Part shown: piece by piece, positions 8,582 to 16,625 of the stretch
Layout: each line of letters starts with the position of its first letter
How positions within the stretch are numbered: the first letter of the stretch is position 1
Source of the DNA: Streptomyces albireticuli
GTDB lineage: Bacteria > Actinomycetota > Actinomycetes > Streptomycetales > Streptomycetaceae
Assembly: GCF_021228125.1 (NCBI RefSeq)
Contig: NZ_JAJQQS010000008.1
Location: 248,001 to 312,000 of the forward strand
Direction of reading: 5' to 3'
DNA: 64,000 nt
Notes under the pieces: generated by a model
Told to the model about the DNA's origin: nothing
The model's input: only the letters and a program-made list of their open reading frames with translations
Database searches by the model: none
Position numbers and translations under genes: made by a program

Positions 8582-9006
8582 GGAGGCTCGCCATCCCGCT
8601 GTCCGTGCTCGGCTGCATGGTGATCGTCGGCGCTGGGACCTGCTCCTGCTCGGCTGAATTCGAGGACGGCTCGGCGCAGCCGAGCGATCTCGTCGGGTCT
8701 TGGTCCGGCGAGCAAGGGGCAAGAGTGACCTTGCGTGAAGACGGTTCTGTCGCTGCCGTGAAAGTTCCAACCGCCTTCTCGCTCGAGAGTGAAAAGCCCA
8801 CCAAGTGGTTCACTGGCAGCGGCACATGGGAACTGGAAAAGAAGCCCAAACTGGGCGATCAGCAGATCGGCCTCACGCTTGGCGAAGTGTTTGGTTCGAA
8901 GAAATGGGTGCGACTGCGGGTTGCGGGTAAGGCTGCCCAAGGGGGTCTCTACGTCGTGATCTCCGAGGACGCCGCAAAAACTTTTCCCCTCAAGAAGTCC
9001 TCCTAG
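8578..9006 (+). CDS. Small exported or lipoprotein, candidate immunity partner
   Basis: I choose the ATG at 8578, which overlaps the TGA of the ALF-repeat gene, so translation is probably coupled. The 142-aa product has a short signal segment (RRLAIPLSVLGCMVIVG) followed by Cys residues in GTCSCS. This could be a poorly conserved lipobox, so membrane anchoring is likely but not certain. The mature part (LVGSWSG, VTLREDG, FTGSGTWEL) looks like the small beta-barrel lipoproteins common in Streptomyces. Gene order, coupling and shared lower GC suggest it protects against or chaperones the upstream C-terminal domain. That role is inference. Confidence 0.65.
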   Translation: MRRLAIPLSVLGCMVIVGAGTCSCSAEFEDGSAQPSDLVGSWSGEQGARVTLREDGSVAAVKVPTAFSLESEKPTKWFTGSGTWELEKKPKLGDQQIGLTLGEVFGSKKWVRLRVAGKAAQGGLYVVISEDAAKTFPLKKSS

Positions 9007-9058
9007 TGGGCTGATTTCGGAGCTTGCCGTCAGGTTCAATACCTCCGGTCGTAAATAA

Positions 9059-9103
9059 GGCCCCTGAGGCGGTGTCCCAAAAATGGGCGCCGCCTCAGGG
9101 GTT
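9059..9103 (+). terminator. Terminator after the ALF/immunity pair
   Basis: A perfect 12-bp stem (CCCCTGAGGCGG with CCGCCTCAGGGG) closes a loop that can pair further (TGTCCC with GGGCG). It lies about 50 bp after the stop of the small exported-protein gene. Confidence 0.8.
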
Positions 9104-9365
9104 CTCCGACGGGCGCCTTCGTGGCGGAACGTCAGGAAGCCCGCAGGGAGCGAGTCGACGTGGAAGCGGTGGGGGAGACGGCTCCGCTGATGTCCTGGGG
9201 AGAGGGCGAGCCCTCTACGATGCCCCCGATGTGGTTCAAGCCCTTGACGTCGTCTCCCCCCGGCGGCTCAGCTTAGAGTTCATATGTTGTACGGATGGCC
9301 GGCCCCAGAGTCGTGGTCCGGTTGCGGGGACGGTCGGCGTGCCGTGTCCGGCTAGGTGGGAGTGG
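9104..9365. promoter_or_regulatory. Upstream region of the ROK regulator gene
   Basis: No gene is visible here. A TTGACG hexamer near 9243 and the AT-richer segment TTAGAGTTCATATGTTGTAC just downstream are the best promoter candidates. A short palindrome AGAGGGCGAGCCCTCT sits at 9201-9216. Confidence 0.4.
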
Positions 9366-10571
9366 ATGGGCGTGGAGACTCCGGGGTCGCAGTCGTCGCT
9401 GCACCGGGCCAACCTGGAGCGGGTCGTGCGCGCGGTGCGCATGGCGGGGTCGCTGACCCAGGCGGAGATCGCCCGGACCACGGGGTTGTCGGCCGCCACG
9501 GTCTCCAACATCGTGCGGGAGCTGAAGGACGGCGGGACCGTCGAAGTCACCCCCACCTCCTCCGGCGGGCGGCGGGCGCGGAGCGTTTCGCTGTCCGGGG
9601 ACGCCGGGATCGTCGTCGGTGTCGACTTCGGGCATACACACCTTCGGGTGGCCATCGGGAACCTCGCCCACCGCGTGCTGGCCGAGGACGCCGAGCCGCT
9701 GGATGTGGACGCCTCCGCCGCACAGGGGCTGGACCGGGCGGAGCAGCTGGTCAGGCGGCTGATCTCGGAGGCCGGGATCGATTCGGCGAAAATCGTAGGG
9801 GTGGGCCTCGGGGTGCCCGGGCCCATCGACGTGGAGACCGGCACGCTCGGGTCGACGTCGATCCTCCCCGGCTGGGCCGGCACCAACCCCCGCGACGACC
9901 TCGCCGCCCGCCTCGACGTGCCCGTCCACGTCGACAACGACGCCAATCTCGGCGCTCTCGGCGAACTGGTCTGGGGGGCCGGGCGCGGCGCCGCCGACCT
10001 CGCCTACATCAAGGTCGCGAGCGGTGTCGGCGCTGGGCTCGTCATCAACGGGCAGATCTATCGCGGTCCCGGCGGCACCGCGGGCGAGATCGGGCACATC
10101 ACCCTCGACGAGTCCGGGCCCGTCTGCCGCTGCGGCAACCGCGGCTGCCTGGAGACCTTCACCGCCGCCCGGTATGTGCTGCCCCTGCTCCATTCGGCCC
10201 ACGGCACCGACCTGACCGTGGCGCGCATGGTGCGGCTCGCGCAGGACGGCGACCCGGGCTGCCGGCGCGTCATCGGCGACGTCGGCCGGCACATCGGCAG
10301 CGGCGTCGCCAACCTCTGCAACCTCCTCAACCCCCGCCGGGTCGTTCTCGGCGGCGACCTCGCGGAGTCCGGCGAGCTCGTCCTCGCGCCCATCCGCGAA
10401 TCCGTCTCCCGCTACGCGATCCCCAGCGCCGCACGGCAGTTGGAGGTCGTGCCGGGCGCCCTCGGCGGTCGCGCGGAGGTGCTGGGCGCCCTCGCGCTCG
10501 TCCTCAGCGAGATGGGCGATTCCAGCCTGCTGGACCGGATGCCGCCGGTCGGCGCGGCCGTCCTCGCCTGA
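9366..10571 (+). CDS. rok7B7: ROK-family transcriptional regulator (Rok7B7-like)
   Basis: The ATG at 9366 is preceded by AGGTGGGA and begins just before the winged helix-turn-helix; longer in-frame starts add unrelated residues. This gives 401 aa. Residues 20-65 hold the helix-turn-helix (LTQAEIARTTGLSAATVSNIV). The rest is a ROK sugar-kinase-like domain with the DFGHTHLRVAI phosphate loop, the ExGH-type segment GEIGHITLD and the zinc motif CRCGNRGCLE (Cys254, 256, 261). It directly precedes a xylose-type ABC operon in the same direction. By recalled synteny this is the Rok7B7/SCO6008 orthologue, which controls xylose transport and carbon catabolite repression. The symbol rests on context and domain match. 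Confidence 0.85.
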   Translation: MGVETPGSQSSLHRANLERVVRAVRMAGSLTQAEIARTTGLSAATVSNIVRELKDGGTVEVTPTSSGGRRARSVSLSGDAGIVVGVDFGHTHLRVAIGNLAHRVLAEDAEPLDVDASAAQGLDRAEQLVRRLISEAGIDSAKIVGVGLGVPGPIDVETGTLGSTSILPGWAGTNPRDDLAARLDVPVHVDNDANLGALGELVWGAGRGAADLAYIKVASGVGAGLVINGQIYRGPGGTAGEIGHITLDESGPVCRCGNRGCLETFTAARYVLPLLHSAHGTDLTVARMVRLAQDGDPGCRRVIGDVGRHIGSGVANLCNLLNPRRVVLGGDLAESGELVLAPIRESVSRYAIPSAARQLEVVPGALGGRAEVLGALALVLSEMGDSSLLDRMPPVGAAVLA

Positions 10572-10646
10572 GCCGCGGCTGCCCTCCTTTCCGCCTTTCC
10601 AGGGGCCTCGCGGCGCGGCGCGGTCGCATCTTGAGTTCACGCAGAT

Positions 10647-10673
10647 AACGAATGGCATCGTTGCCATCTCGTT
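10647..10673. promoter_or_regulatory. 27-bp palindrome upstream of xylF, candidate ROK operator
   Basis: The sequence AACGAATGGCA-TCGT-TGCCATCTCGTT is a near-perfect dyad with core TGGCA/TGCCA and outer arms AACGA/TCGTT. It lies about 95 bp before the xylF start and just ahead of a TTGACG hexamer at 10687. Position and symmetry suit an operator for the adjacent ROK regulator; binding is inferred. Confidence 0.55.
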
Positions 10674-10766
10674 AAGGATTTACTTCTTGACGCTCTTCTG
10701 GCGGCCGAGTTGACTTCCAGCCACCTCGGCCGCAACGGCGCGGCCTCGTCAGGGAGGTATCTGCAA

Positions 10767-11876
10767 GTGAACACGCATCTGCGTCGTGCCGCTGTGGCCG
10801 TGGCGGCCGTCTCGATGGCCGCGGGTCTCGCCGCCTGCGGGAAAGCCAAGGAAGCCGGTGACAACGGCGGTGGCAAGAAGGAAGGAAAGGCCGCGCTGAC
10901 CATCGGCCTCCTTCTGCCGGAAAACCAGACCGCGCGTTATGAGCGCTTCGACAAGCCGCTGATCGAAAAGAAGATCAAGGAATTGGCGGGCTCGGACACC
11001 ACGGTCCTCTACGAGAACGCCAAGCAGGACGCCTCCGTCCAGCAGCAGCAGGTCGACACGATGATCACCAAGAAGGTCGACGCGCTGATCGTCGACGCGG
11101 TGGACGCGAAGTCGATAGCGAGTTCGGTGAAGAAGGCGAACGACAAGGGCATCCCCGTCGTCGCGTACGACCGGCTGGCCGAGGGCCCCATCAAGGCGTA
11201 CACCTCCGTCGACAACGAGCGCGTCGGCAAGATCCAGGGCGAGTCTCTGCTCAAGGAGCTGGGCGACGACGCCGCCAAGGGCGAGATCGTCATGATGAAC
11301 GGCTCCGTCACCGACCCCAACGCCAAGATGTACAAGGACGGCGCCCACTCCGTCCTCGACGGCAAGGTGAAGATCGGCAAGGAGTACGACACCAAGGAGT
11401 GGAAGCCGGAGAACGCCAACGAGAACATGAAGGGCGCCATCTCCTCGCTGGGCAAGGACAAGATCGTCGGCGTCTACTCCGCCAACGACGGCATGGCCGG
11501 CGGCATCATCACCGCGCTCAAGAGCGCCGGCTTCGACAAGCTCCCGCCGGTCACCGGCCAGGACGCCGAGCTCTCGGCCGTCCAGCGGATCCTCTCCGAC
11601 GAGCAGTTCATGAGCGTCTACAAGCCCTACAAGCCCGAGGCCGACGCCGCGGCCGAGATGGCCGTCGCCCTCGCCCGGGGCAAGGCCCTCGACGGCGTCG
11701 CCAAGTCCACCGTCGACAGCGGCACCGCCAAGAAGATCCCCGCCATCATCGTCACCCCCTTCGCCCTCACCAAGGCCGACATCGGCCAGTACGTCGGCAA
11801 GGAGGGCTTCTTCAACCTGGACGAGATCTGCACCGCGAAGTACAAGGCGCAGTGCGACAAGGCCGGACTGAAGTAA
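10767..11876 (+). CDS. xylF: Sugar ABC transporter substrate-binding lipoprotein (xylose type)
   Basis: The GTG at 10767 has AGGGAGG 9-10 nt upstream and opens directly into a lipoprotein signal peptide (RRAAVAVAAVSMAAGLAAC, lipid-modified Cys24). The 369-aa protein has the periplasmic-binding-protein type I fold of XylF/RbsB: LTIGLLLPENQTARYE, VDALIVDAVDAKSIA, GIPVVAYDR, and VGVYSANDGMAGGI. It would capture a pentose, probably xylose, at the outer membrane face and deliver it to the permease. It heads a three-gene operon after the ROK regulator and is probably controlled from the palindrome at 10647. Confidence 0.85.
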   Translation: MNTHLRRAAVAVAAVSMAAGLAACGKAKEAGDNGGGKKEGKAALTIGLLLPENQTARYERFDKPLIEKKIKELAGSDTTVLYENAKQDASVQQQQVDTMITKKVDALIVDAVDAKSIASSVKKANDKGIPVVAYDRLAEGPIKAYTSVDNERVGKIQGESLLKELGDDAAKGEIVMMNGSVTDPNAKMYKDGAHSVLDGKVKIGKEYDTKEWKPENANENMKGAISSLGKDKIVGVYSANDGMAGGIITALKSAGFDKLPPVTGQDAELSAVQRILSDEQFMSVYKPYKPEADAAAEMAVALARGKALDGVAKSTVDSGTAKKIPAIIVTPFALTKADIGQYVGKEGFFNLDEICTAKYKAQCDKAGLK

Positions 11877-11913
11877 GCCCCACAGCTGCCGCCCCCGCGG
11901 GGCGGCGAAGGAG

Positions 11914-12702
11914 ATGATGAACGTGTCCGCTACGCCCGTGCTGGCGCTGCGCGGGATCTCCAAGCGGTTCGGTGCCGTCCAGGCGCTCACCGACGTGGAA
12001 CTGGAGATCCACCCCGGCGAGGTGGTCGCCCTGGTCGGCGACAACGGCGCCGGGAAGTCCACCCTGGTCAAGACCATCGCCGGGGTCGGCCCCGCCGACG
12101 ACGGGGTGATCGAGTGGGAGGGCCGGCCGGTCACCGTCGACCGGCCGCACACCGCCCAGGAGCTCGGCATCGCGACCGTCTACCAGGACCTCGCGCTCTG
12201 CGACAACCTCGACGTCGTCGGCAACCTCTTCCTCGGCCGGGAGATCGTCCGCGCCGGGGTGCTGGACGAGGTCGAGATGGAGCGCCGCGCCCGCGAGCTG
12301 CTCGCCACCCTGTCCATCCGGATCCCCAGTGTCCGGATCCCCGTCGCCGCGCTCTCCGGCGGGCAGCGGCAGACCGTCGCCATCGCCCGCTCACTGCTCG
12401 GCGAGCCCAAGGTCGTCATCCTCGACGAGCCCACCGCGGCGCTCGGCGTGGAGCAGACCGCGCAGGTCCTCGACCTCGTCGAGCGCCTCCGCGAGCGCGG
12501 CCTCGGGGTCATCCTGATCAGCCACAACATGGCCGACGTGAAGGCCGTCGCCGACCGGGTCGCGGTGCTCCGCCTCGGCCGCAACAACGGCGTCTTCGAG
12601 GTGGCCCACACCTCCCAGGAAGAGATCATCTCCGCCATCACCGGTGCCACCGACAACGCTGTCACCCGCCGTAAGGCCCGTACCGCGGAGGGCGAGAAGT
12701 GA
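11914..12702 (+). CDS. xylG: Sugar ABC transporter ATP-binding protein, single domain
   Basis: A 262-aa ABC ATPase with Walker A GDNGAGKST, signature LSGGQRQ, Walker B VVILDEP and switch His in ISHNMADV. It has only one nucleotide-binding domain, whereas E. coli XylG has two in about 510 residues, so it should act as a homodimer. GAAGGAG immediately precedes ATGATGAACGTG; the ATG at 11917 or GTG at 11923 is equally possible and spaced better. It lies 37 bp after xylF, and its stop overlaps the xylH GTG (GTGA), indicating one coupled transcript. Confidence 0.9.
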   Translation: MMNVSATPVLALRGISKRFGAVQALTDVELEIHPGEVVALVGDNGAGKSTLVKTIAGVGPADDGVIEWEGRPVTVDRPHTAQELGIATVYQDLALCDNLDVVGNLFLGREIVRAGVLDEVEMERRARELLATLSIRIPSVRIPVAALSGGQRQTVAIARSLLGEPKVVILDEPTAALGVEQTAQVLDLVERLRERGLGVILISHNMADVKAVADRVAVLRLGRNNGVFEVAHTSQEEIISAITGATDNAVTRRKARTAEGEK

Positions 12703-13979
12703 GCGCGAACCTTTCCAAGACGAGCGGTACGAACGGCCAGGCGCCCGCCGACGGCGCCGTCACCCCCGTCGACCCCCGCCTGCTGGTCCGCCAGGAGGGC
12801 TTCACCGGCTACTGGAGCGAATTCGGCCGGAAGCTGCGCAGCGGCGAGCTGGGCTCGCTGCCCGTGGTCGTCGGGCTGATCATCATCGGCCTCGTCTTCC
12901 AGCTGCGCGACTCGGCCTTCCTCGGCGCGGAGAACCTCTCCAACCTCTTCGTCACCGCCGCCGGCACCGGTCTGATCGCCGTCGGCATCGTCTTCGTCCT
13001 GATCCTCGGCGAGATCGACCTCTCCGTGGGCTCGGTCAGCGGGCTCGCGGCGGCCGTCTTCGCCGTGCTCAATGTGAACCAGGGCATGCCCGAGTGGCTC
13101 GCGCTCGTCCTGGCGCTCCTTTCCGGTGCCGTCATCGGAGCCCTCCACGGGTTCTTCTTCGCCCGGATCGGCGTACCCGCCTTCGTGGTCACCCTGGCCG
13201 GCCTGCTGGGCTGGAACGGCCTGATGCTCCAGGTCCTCGGCTCCAACGGCACCATCAACCTCGACGACTCCGGCCTGGTCGCCGCCCTCACCAACCACTA
13301 CTTCACCGATATCTCGGCGGCCTACGGGCTCGCGACCGTGGCCGTGGCCGTGTTCTTCGTGGTGTCCTTCCGCGACAGCAGGCGGCGCGAGGCCGCGGGC
13401 GTCCCCAGCCGCCCGCTCAGCGAGATCGTGCTGCGCACGGCGGCGCTGGCGGTGCCCGCGTACGTGGTGGCCTGGCTCTTCAACCAGTACAAGGGCCTGC
13501 CGCTGGCCGTGGTGATCTTCCTGGGCATCGTGGTGGCCCTGGACCTGGTGCTCCGGCGCACCTCGTACGGGCGCAGGGTCTTCGCGCTCGGCGGCAATGT
13601 CGAGGCGGCCCGGCGGGCCGGCATCAACGTCCCGGCGATCCGGATCTCGGTCTTCGCGCTCTCCGGGACGATGGCCGCCCTCGGCGGGATGTTCCTGGCC
13701 TCGCAGATCAACGCCGCGAACCAGTCCTCCGGGGCCGGCAGCCTGCTGATGAACGCCATCGCCGCGGCCGTCATCGGCGGCACCAGCCTCTTCGGCGGGC
13801 GCGGCAAGACCTGGTCCGCGCTGCTGGGCGTGCTGGTGATCCAGTCGATCGCCTCCGGGATGGCGCTGCTGGGCATCGCCTCCGCCGTCCAGTACATGAT
13901 CACTGGTGCGGTGCTGCTCGCCGCAGTGGTGATCGACTCGGTGTCGCGTCGTACGCAGAAGACGGCGGGGCGCGCCTGA
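12699..13979 (+). CDS. xylH: Sugar ABC transporter permease (xylose type)
   Basis: A 426-aa BPD_transp_2/XylH-type permease with about ten hydrophobic segments, the first at roughly residues 47-67. The EIDLSVGSVSGL motif near residue 105 and the C-terminal GGTSLFGGRGKTW segment are typical of ribose/xylose permeases and contact the ATPase. It forms the transmembrane path for the pentose captured by XylF. The GTG start overlaps the xylG stop by four bases. A GC-rich hairpin follows at about 14008. Confidence 0.88.
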   Translation: MSANLSKTSGTNGQAPADGAVTPVDPRLLVRQEGFTGYWSEFGRKLRSGELGSLPVVVGLIIIGLVFQLRDSAFLGAENLSNLFVTAAGTGLIAVGIVFVLILGEIDLSVGSVSGLAAAVFAVLNVNQGMPEWLALVLALLSGAVIGALHGFFFARIGVPAFVVTLAGLLGWNGLMLQVLGSNGTINLDDSGLVAALTNHYFTDISAAYGLATVAVAVFFVVSFRDSRRREAAGVPSRPLSEIVLRTAALAVPAYVVAWLFNQYKGLPLAVVIFLGIVVALDLVLRRTSYGRRVFALGGNVEAARRAGINVPAIRISVFALSGTMAALGGMFLASQINAANQSSGAGSLLMNAIAAAVIGGTSLFGGRGKTWSALLGVLVIQSIASGMALLGIASAVQYMITGAVLLAAVVIDSVSRRTQKTAGRA

Positions 13980-14442
13980 GGGTTTGAGCGGGGCCTGAGC
14001 GGCTCGGTGGGGCGGGTGGGGGCTTTTCCCCTACCCGCCCCTTCCCGGTCCCGGGGCTCCGCCCCGGACCCCGCCCGCTGCCCGGGCGGCGGCGCCCTTC
14101 GACGAGCACGCCCTGGCCTACGTCGACGCCGCGGACGACGCCCGGTAGCCCTTGAGGACATCCGGCCCGGGACCGGGTGCGGCGGGAGCGACAGGCGTCG
14201 CGGCGGACACGGGTCCCTCGGGCCCTGGACGGCCTGAACATTCGTCCCCGGCCCGCACGACACCCCCACAGGCCGGATCCGGCCCCCTCCGGTTGCGGCG
14301 GAACGCCCCGTGGGGAAAGATCCACCGGTCTACGCCGATCGCGTGACATACCTCGCAGCACCCGTTCACCCGCATCGCGGGCGGAACATTAGACTCGACA
14401 GACCGGCAAGGCTCGACAGCTCGAACGCTTAAGGAGGCACGG
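13980..14442. other. Intergenic region between xylH and dxs
   Basis: 463 bp without a convincing gene. It holds the xylH terminator (14008-14042), a small CGGGGCTCCGCCCCG hairpin near 14052, and the dxs promoter region. A short frame ending DEHALAYVDAADDAR at a TAG near 14148 looks protein-like and may be a gene remnant, but it is too short to support. A TAGACT hexamer at about 14391 upstream of dxs is a possible -10 box. Confidence 0.5.
14008..14042 (+). terminator. GC-rich hairpin after xylH
   Basis: GGGGCGGGTGGGGG pairs with CCCCTACCCGCCCC around a CTTTT loop. Related sequence, in the other orientation, recurs near 39399 and 58961, so this is one copy of a dispersed terminator-like element. 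Confidence 0.7.
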
Positions 14443-16380
14443 GTGGCGCTGCTATCCCGCATCAGGGGACCGCGCGATCTGGACCGGCTGAGCCCGGAGC
14501 AGCTCGATCAGCTCGCCGCGGAGATCCGGACCTTCCTCGTCGACGCCGTGTCCAAGACCGGTGGACACCTCGGGCCCAACCTCGGGGTGGTCGAGCTCAC
14601 CATCGCCATGCACCGGGTCTTCGAGTCGCCGAAGGACAAGGTCCTCTTCGACACGGGGCACCAGTCGTACGTGCACAAGCTGCTCACCGGCCGCCAGGAC
14701 TTCGCGCGGCTGCGGGCGAAGGGCGGCCTGTCCGGCTACCCCGCGCGCGAGGAGTCCGAGCACGACGTCATCGAGAACAGCCACGCCTCCACGGTGCTGG
14801 GCTGGGCCGACGGCCTCGCCAAGGCCAACCAGGTGCTGGGCCGCAAGGACCACGTCGTCGCCGTGATCGGTGACGGCGCGCTCACGGGCGGTATGGCCTG
14901 GGAGGCGCTGAACAACATCGCCGTGGCCAAGGACCGCCCCCTCGTCATCGTCGTCAACGACAACGAGCGCTCCTACGAGCCCACCATCGGCGGCCTCGCC
15001 AACCACCTCGCCACCCTGCGCACCACGGACGGCTACGAGCGCTTCCTGGCCCGCGGCAAGGACCTGCTGGAGCGCACGCCGGTGCTCGGCAAGCCGCTCT
15101 ACGAGACCCTGCACGGCGCGAAGAAGGGCCTCAAGGACTTCATCGCCCCGCAGGGCATGTTCGAGGACCTCGGCCTCAAGTACGTCGGCCCGATCGACGG
15201 CCACGACATCGAGGCCCTGGAGTCCGCGCTCCAGCGCGCCAAGCGCTTCGGCGGCCCCGTCCTCGTGCACTGCCTCACCCAGAAGGGCCGCGGCTACAAG
15301 CACGCCGAGCAGAACGAGGCGGACCGCTTCCACGGCATCGGCGCCATCCACCCCGACACCGGCCTGCCCCTCGCCTCCTCCGGCGCCAGCTGGACCTCCG
15401 TCTTCGCCGACGAGATGGTGAAGCTCGGCGAGGAGCGCCAGGACATCGTCGCCATCACGGCCGCGATGATGCAGCCGGTCGGCCTCGGCAAGTTCGCCAA
15501 GGCCTTCCCCGACCGCGTCTACGACGTCGGCATCGCCGAGCAGCACGCGGCCACCTCCGCGGCCGGCCTGGCCACGGGTGGCCTGCACCCGGTCTTCGCG
15601 GTGTACGCGACGTTCCTCAACCGTGCCTTCGACCAGGTCCTGATGGACGTCGCCCTGCACAAGTGCGGGGTGACCTTCGTCCTCGACCGGGCCGGCGTCA
15701 CCGGCGACGACGGCGCCTCGCACAACGGCATGTGGGACATGTCGATCCTCCAGGTCGTCCCCGGCCTGCGGATCGCCGCCCCGCGCGACGCCGACCAGGT
15801 GCGCGCCCAGCTCCGCGAGGCCGTCGAGGTCAAGGACGCCCCCACCGTCGTGCGCTACTCCAAGGGCACCGTCGGCCCCGCCGTCGAGGCCGTCGGCCGC
15901 GTCGGCGGCATGGACGTGCTGCGGAAGCCCGCCGAGGGCGTGCGGCGCCCCGACGTCCTCATCGTCTCCGTCGGCGCCCTCGCCCCGATGTGCCTGGAGG
16001 TCGCCGACCTGCTCGACAAGCAGGGCATCTCCGCGACCGTCGTCGACCCGCGCTGGGTCAAGCCCGTCGACGCGGCCCTGCCCGGCCTCGCCGCCGAGCA
16101 CCGCGTCGTCGTCACCGTCGAGGACAACGGCCGCACGGGCGGCGTCGGCGCGGCGGTCTCGCAGGCGCTGCGCGACGCCGACGTCGACCTCCCGCTGCGC
16201 GACTTCGGCATCCCGCAGCGCTTCCTCGACCACGCCTCCCGCAAGGAGGTCATGGCCGAGATCGGGCTCACCGCGCCGGACATCGCGCGCCAGGTCACCG
16301 GCCTGGTCGCGAAGCTGGACGGGCGCTACGACGAGGTCTCCGGGACGGACGAGGTCGTGGCCGAGGCCGCCCGCGACTGA
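14443..16380 (+). CDS. dxs: 1-deoxy-D-xylulose-5-phosphate synthase
   Basis: A 645-aa, full-length DXS. It condenses pyruvate and glyceraldehyde 3-phosphate with loss of CO2, the first step of the MEP isoprenoid pathway, using thiamine diphosphate in the cytosol. The GTG start has AAGGAGG close upstream. Visible motifs are GGHLGPNLGVVELT at the N-terminus, HQSYVHKLLTGR, the thiamine-binding GDGALTGG with a downstream NDN, and in the transketolase-like half DVGIAEQHA and DRAGVTGDDG. It lies downstream of the xylose transporter but has its own promoter space and a strong terminator (16428-16469), so it is probably an independent unit. Confidence 0.97.
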   Translation: MALLSRIRGPRDLDRLSPEQLDQLAAEIRTFLVDAVSKTGGHLGPNLGVVELTIAMHRVFESPKDKVLFDTGHQSYVHKLLTGRQDFARLRAKGGLSGYPAREESEHDVIENSHASTVLGWADGLAKANQVLGRKDHVVAVIGDGALTGGMAWEALNNIAVAKDRPLVIVVNDNERSYEPTIGGLANHLATLRTTDGYERFLARGKDLLERTPVLGKPLYETLHGAKKGLKDFIAPQGMFEDLGLKYVGPIDGHDIEALESALQRAKRFGGPVLVHCLTQKGRGYKHAEQNEADRFHGIGAIHPDTGLPLASSGASWTSVFADEMVKLGEERQDIVAITAAMMQPVGLGKFAKAFPDRVYDVGIAEQHAATSAAGLATGGLHPVFAVYATFLNRAFDQVLMDVALHKCGVTFVLDRAGVTGDDGASHNGMWDMSILQVVPGLRIAAPRDADQVRAQLREAVEVKDAPTVVRYSKGTVGPAVEAVGRVGGMDVLRKPAEGVRRPDVLIVSVGALAPMCLEVADLLDKQGISATVVDPRWVKPVDAALPGLAAEHRVVVTVEDNGRTGGVGAAVSQALRDADVDLPLRDFGIPQRFLDHASRKEVMAEIGLTAPDIARQVTGLVAKLDGRYDEVSGTDEVVAEAARD

Positions 16381-16427
16381 CCCGCCCCTCCGCCCCCGGC
16401 CACCGCCGGGGGCGCCGGTCGGACCCA

Positions 16428-16469
16428 CGGGCCGGTCGGACCACCTATCCGGGTGGTCCGACCGGCCCG
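16428..16469 (+). terminator. Terminator after dxs
   Basis: A perfect 18-bp stem (CGGGCCGGTCGGACCACC with its complement) around TATCCG, about 50 bp after the dxs stop. Confidence 0.85.
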
Positions 16470-16625
16470 TACGCATACCCCCGCCCGCGTCCCATCGGGT
16501 GAATCCTGGCCCCCGTGGCCGGGCCCACCCCGGTACGGACCGGATCATCGCGGACACTCGCTCAGTTCACGGATGAACGGATGAGCGACGGCCGAGAGAG
16601 ATCCGAGACAGGTGGAGGTGGGCCG

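Noticed and set aside
14090..14150. Short frame ending DEHALAYVDAADDAR
   Set aside because: Protein-like composition and a possible remnant, but too short and without a start or ribosome binding site.
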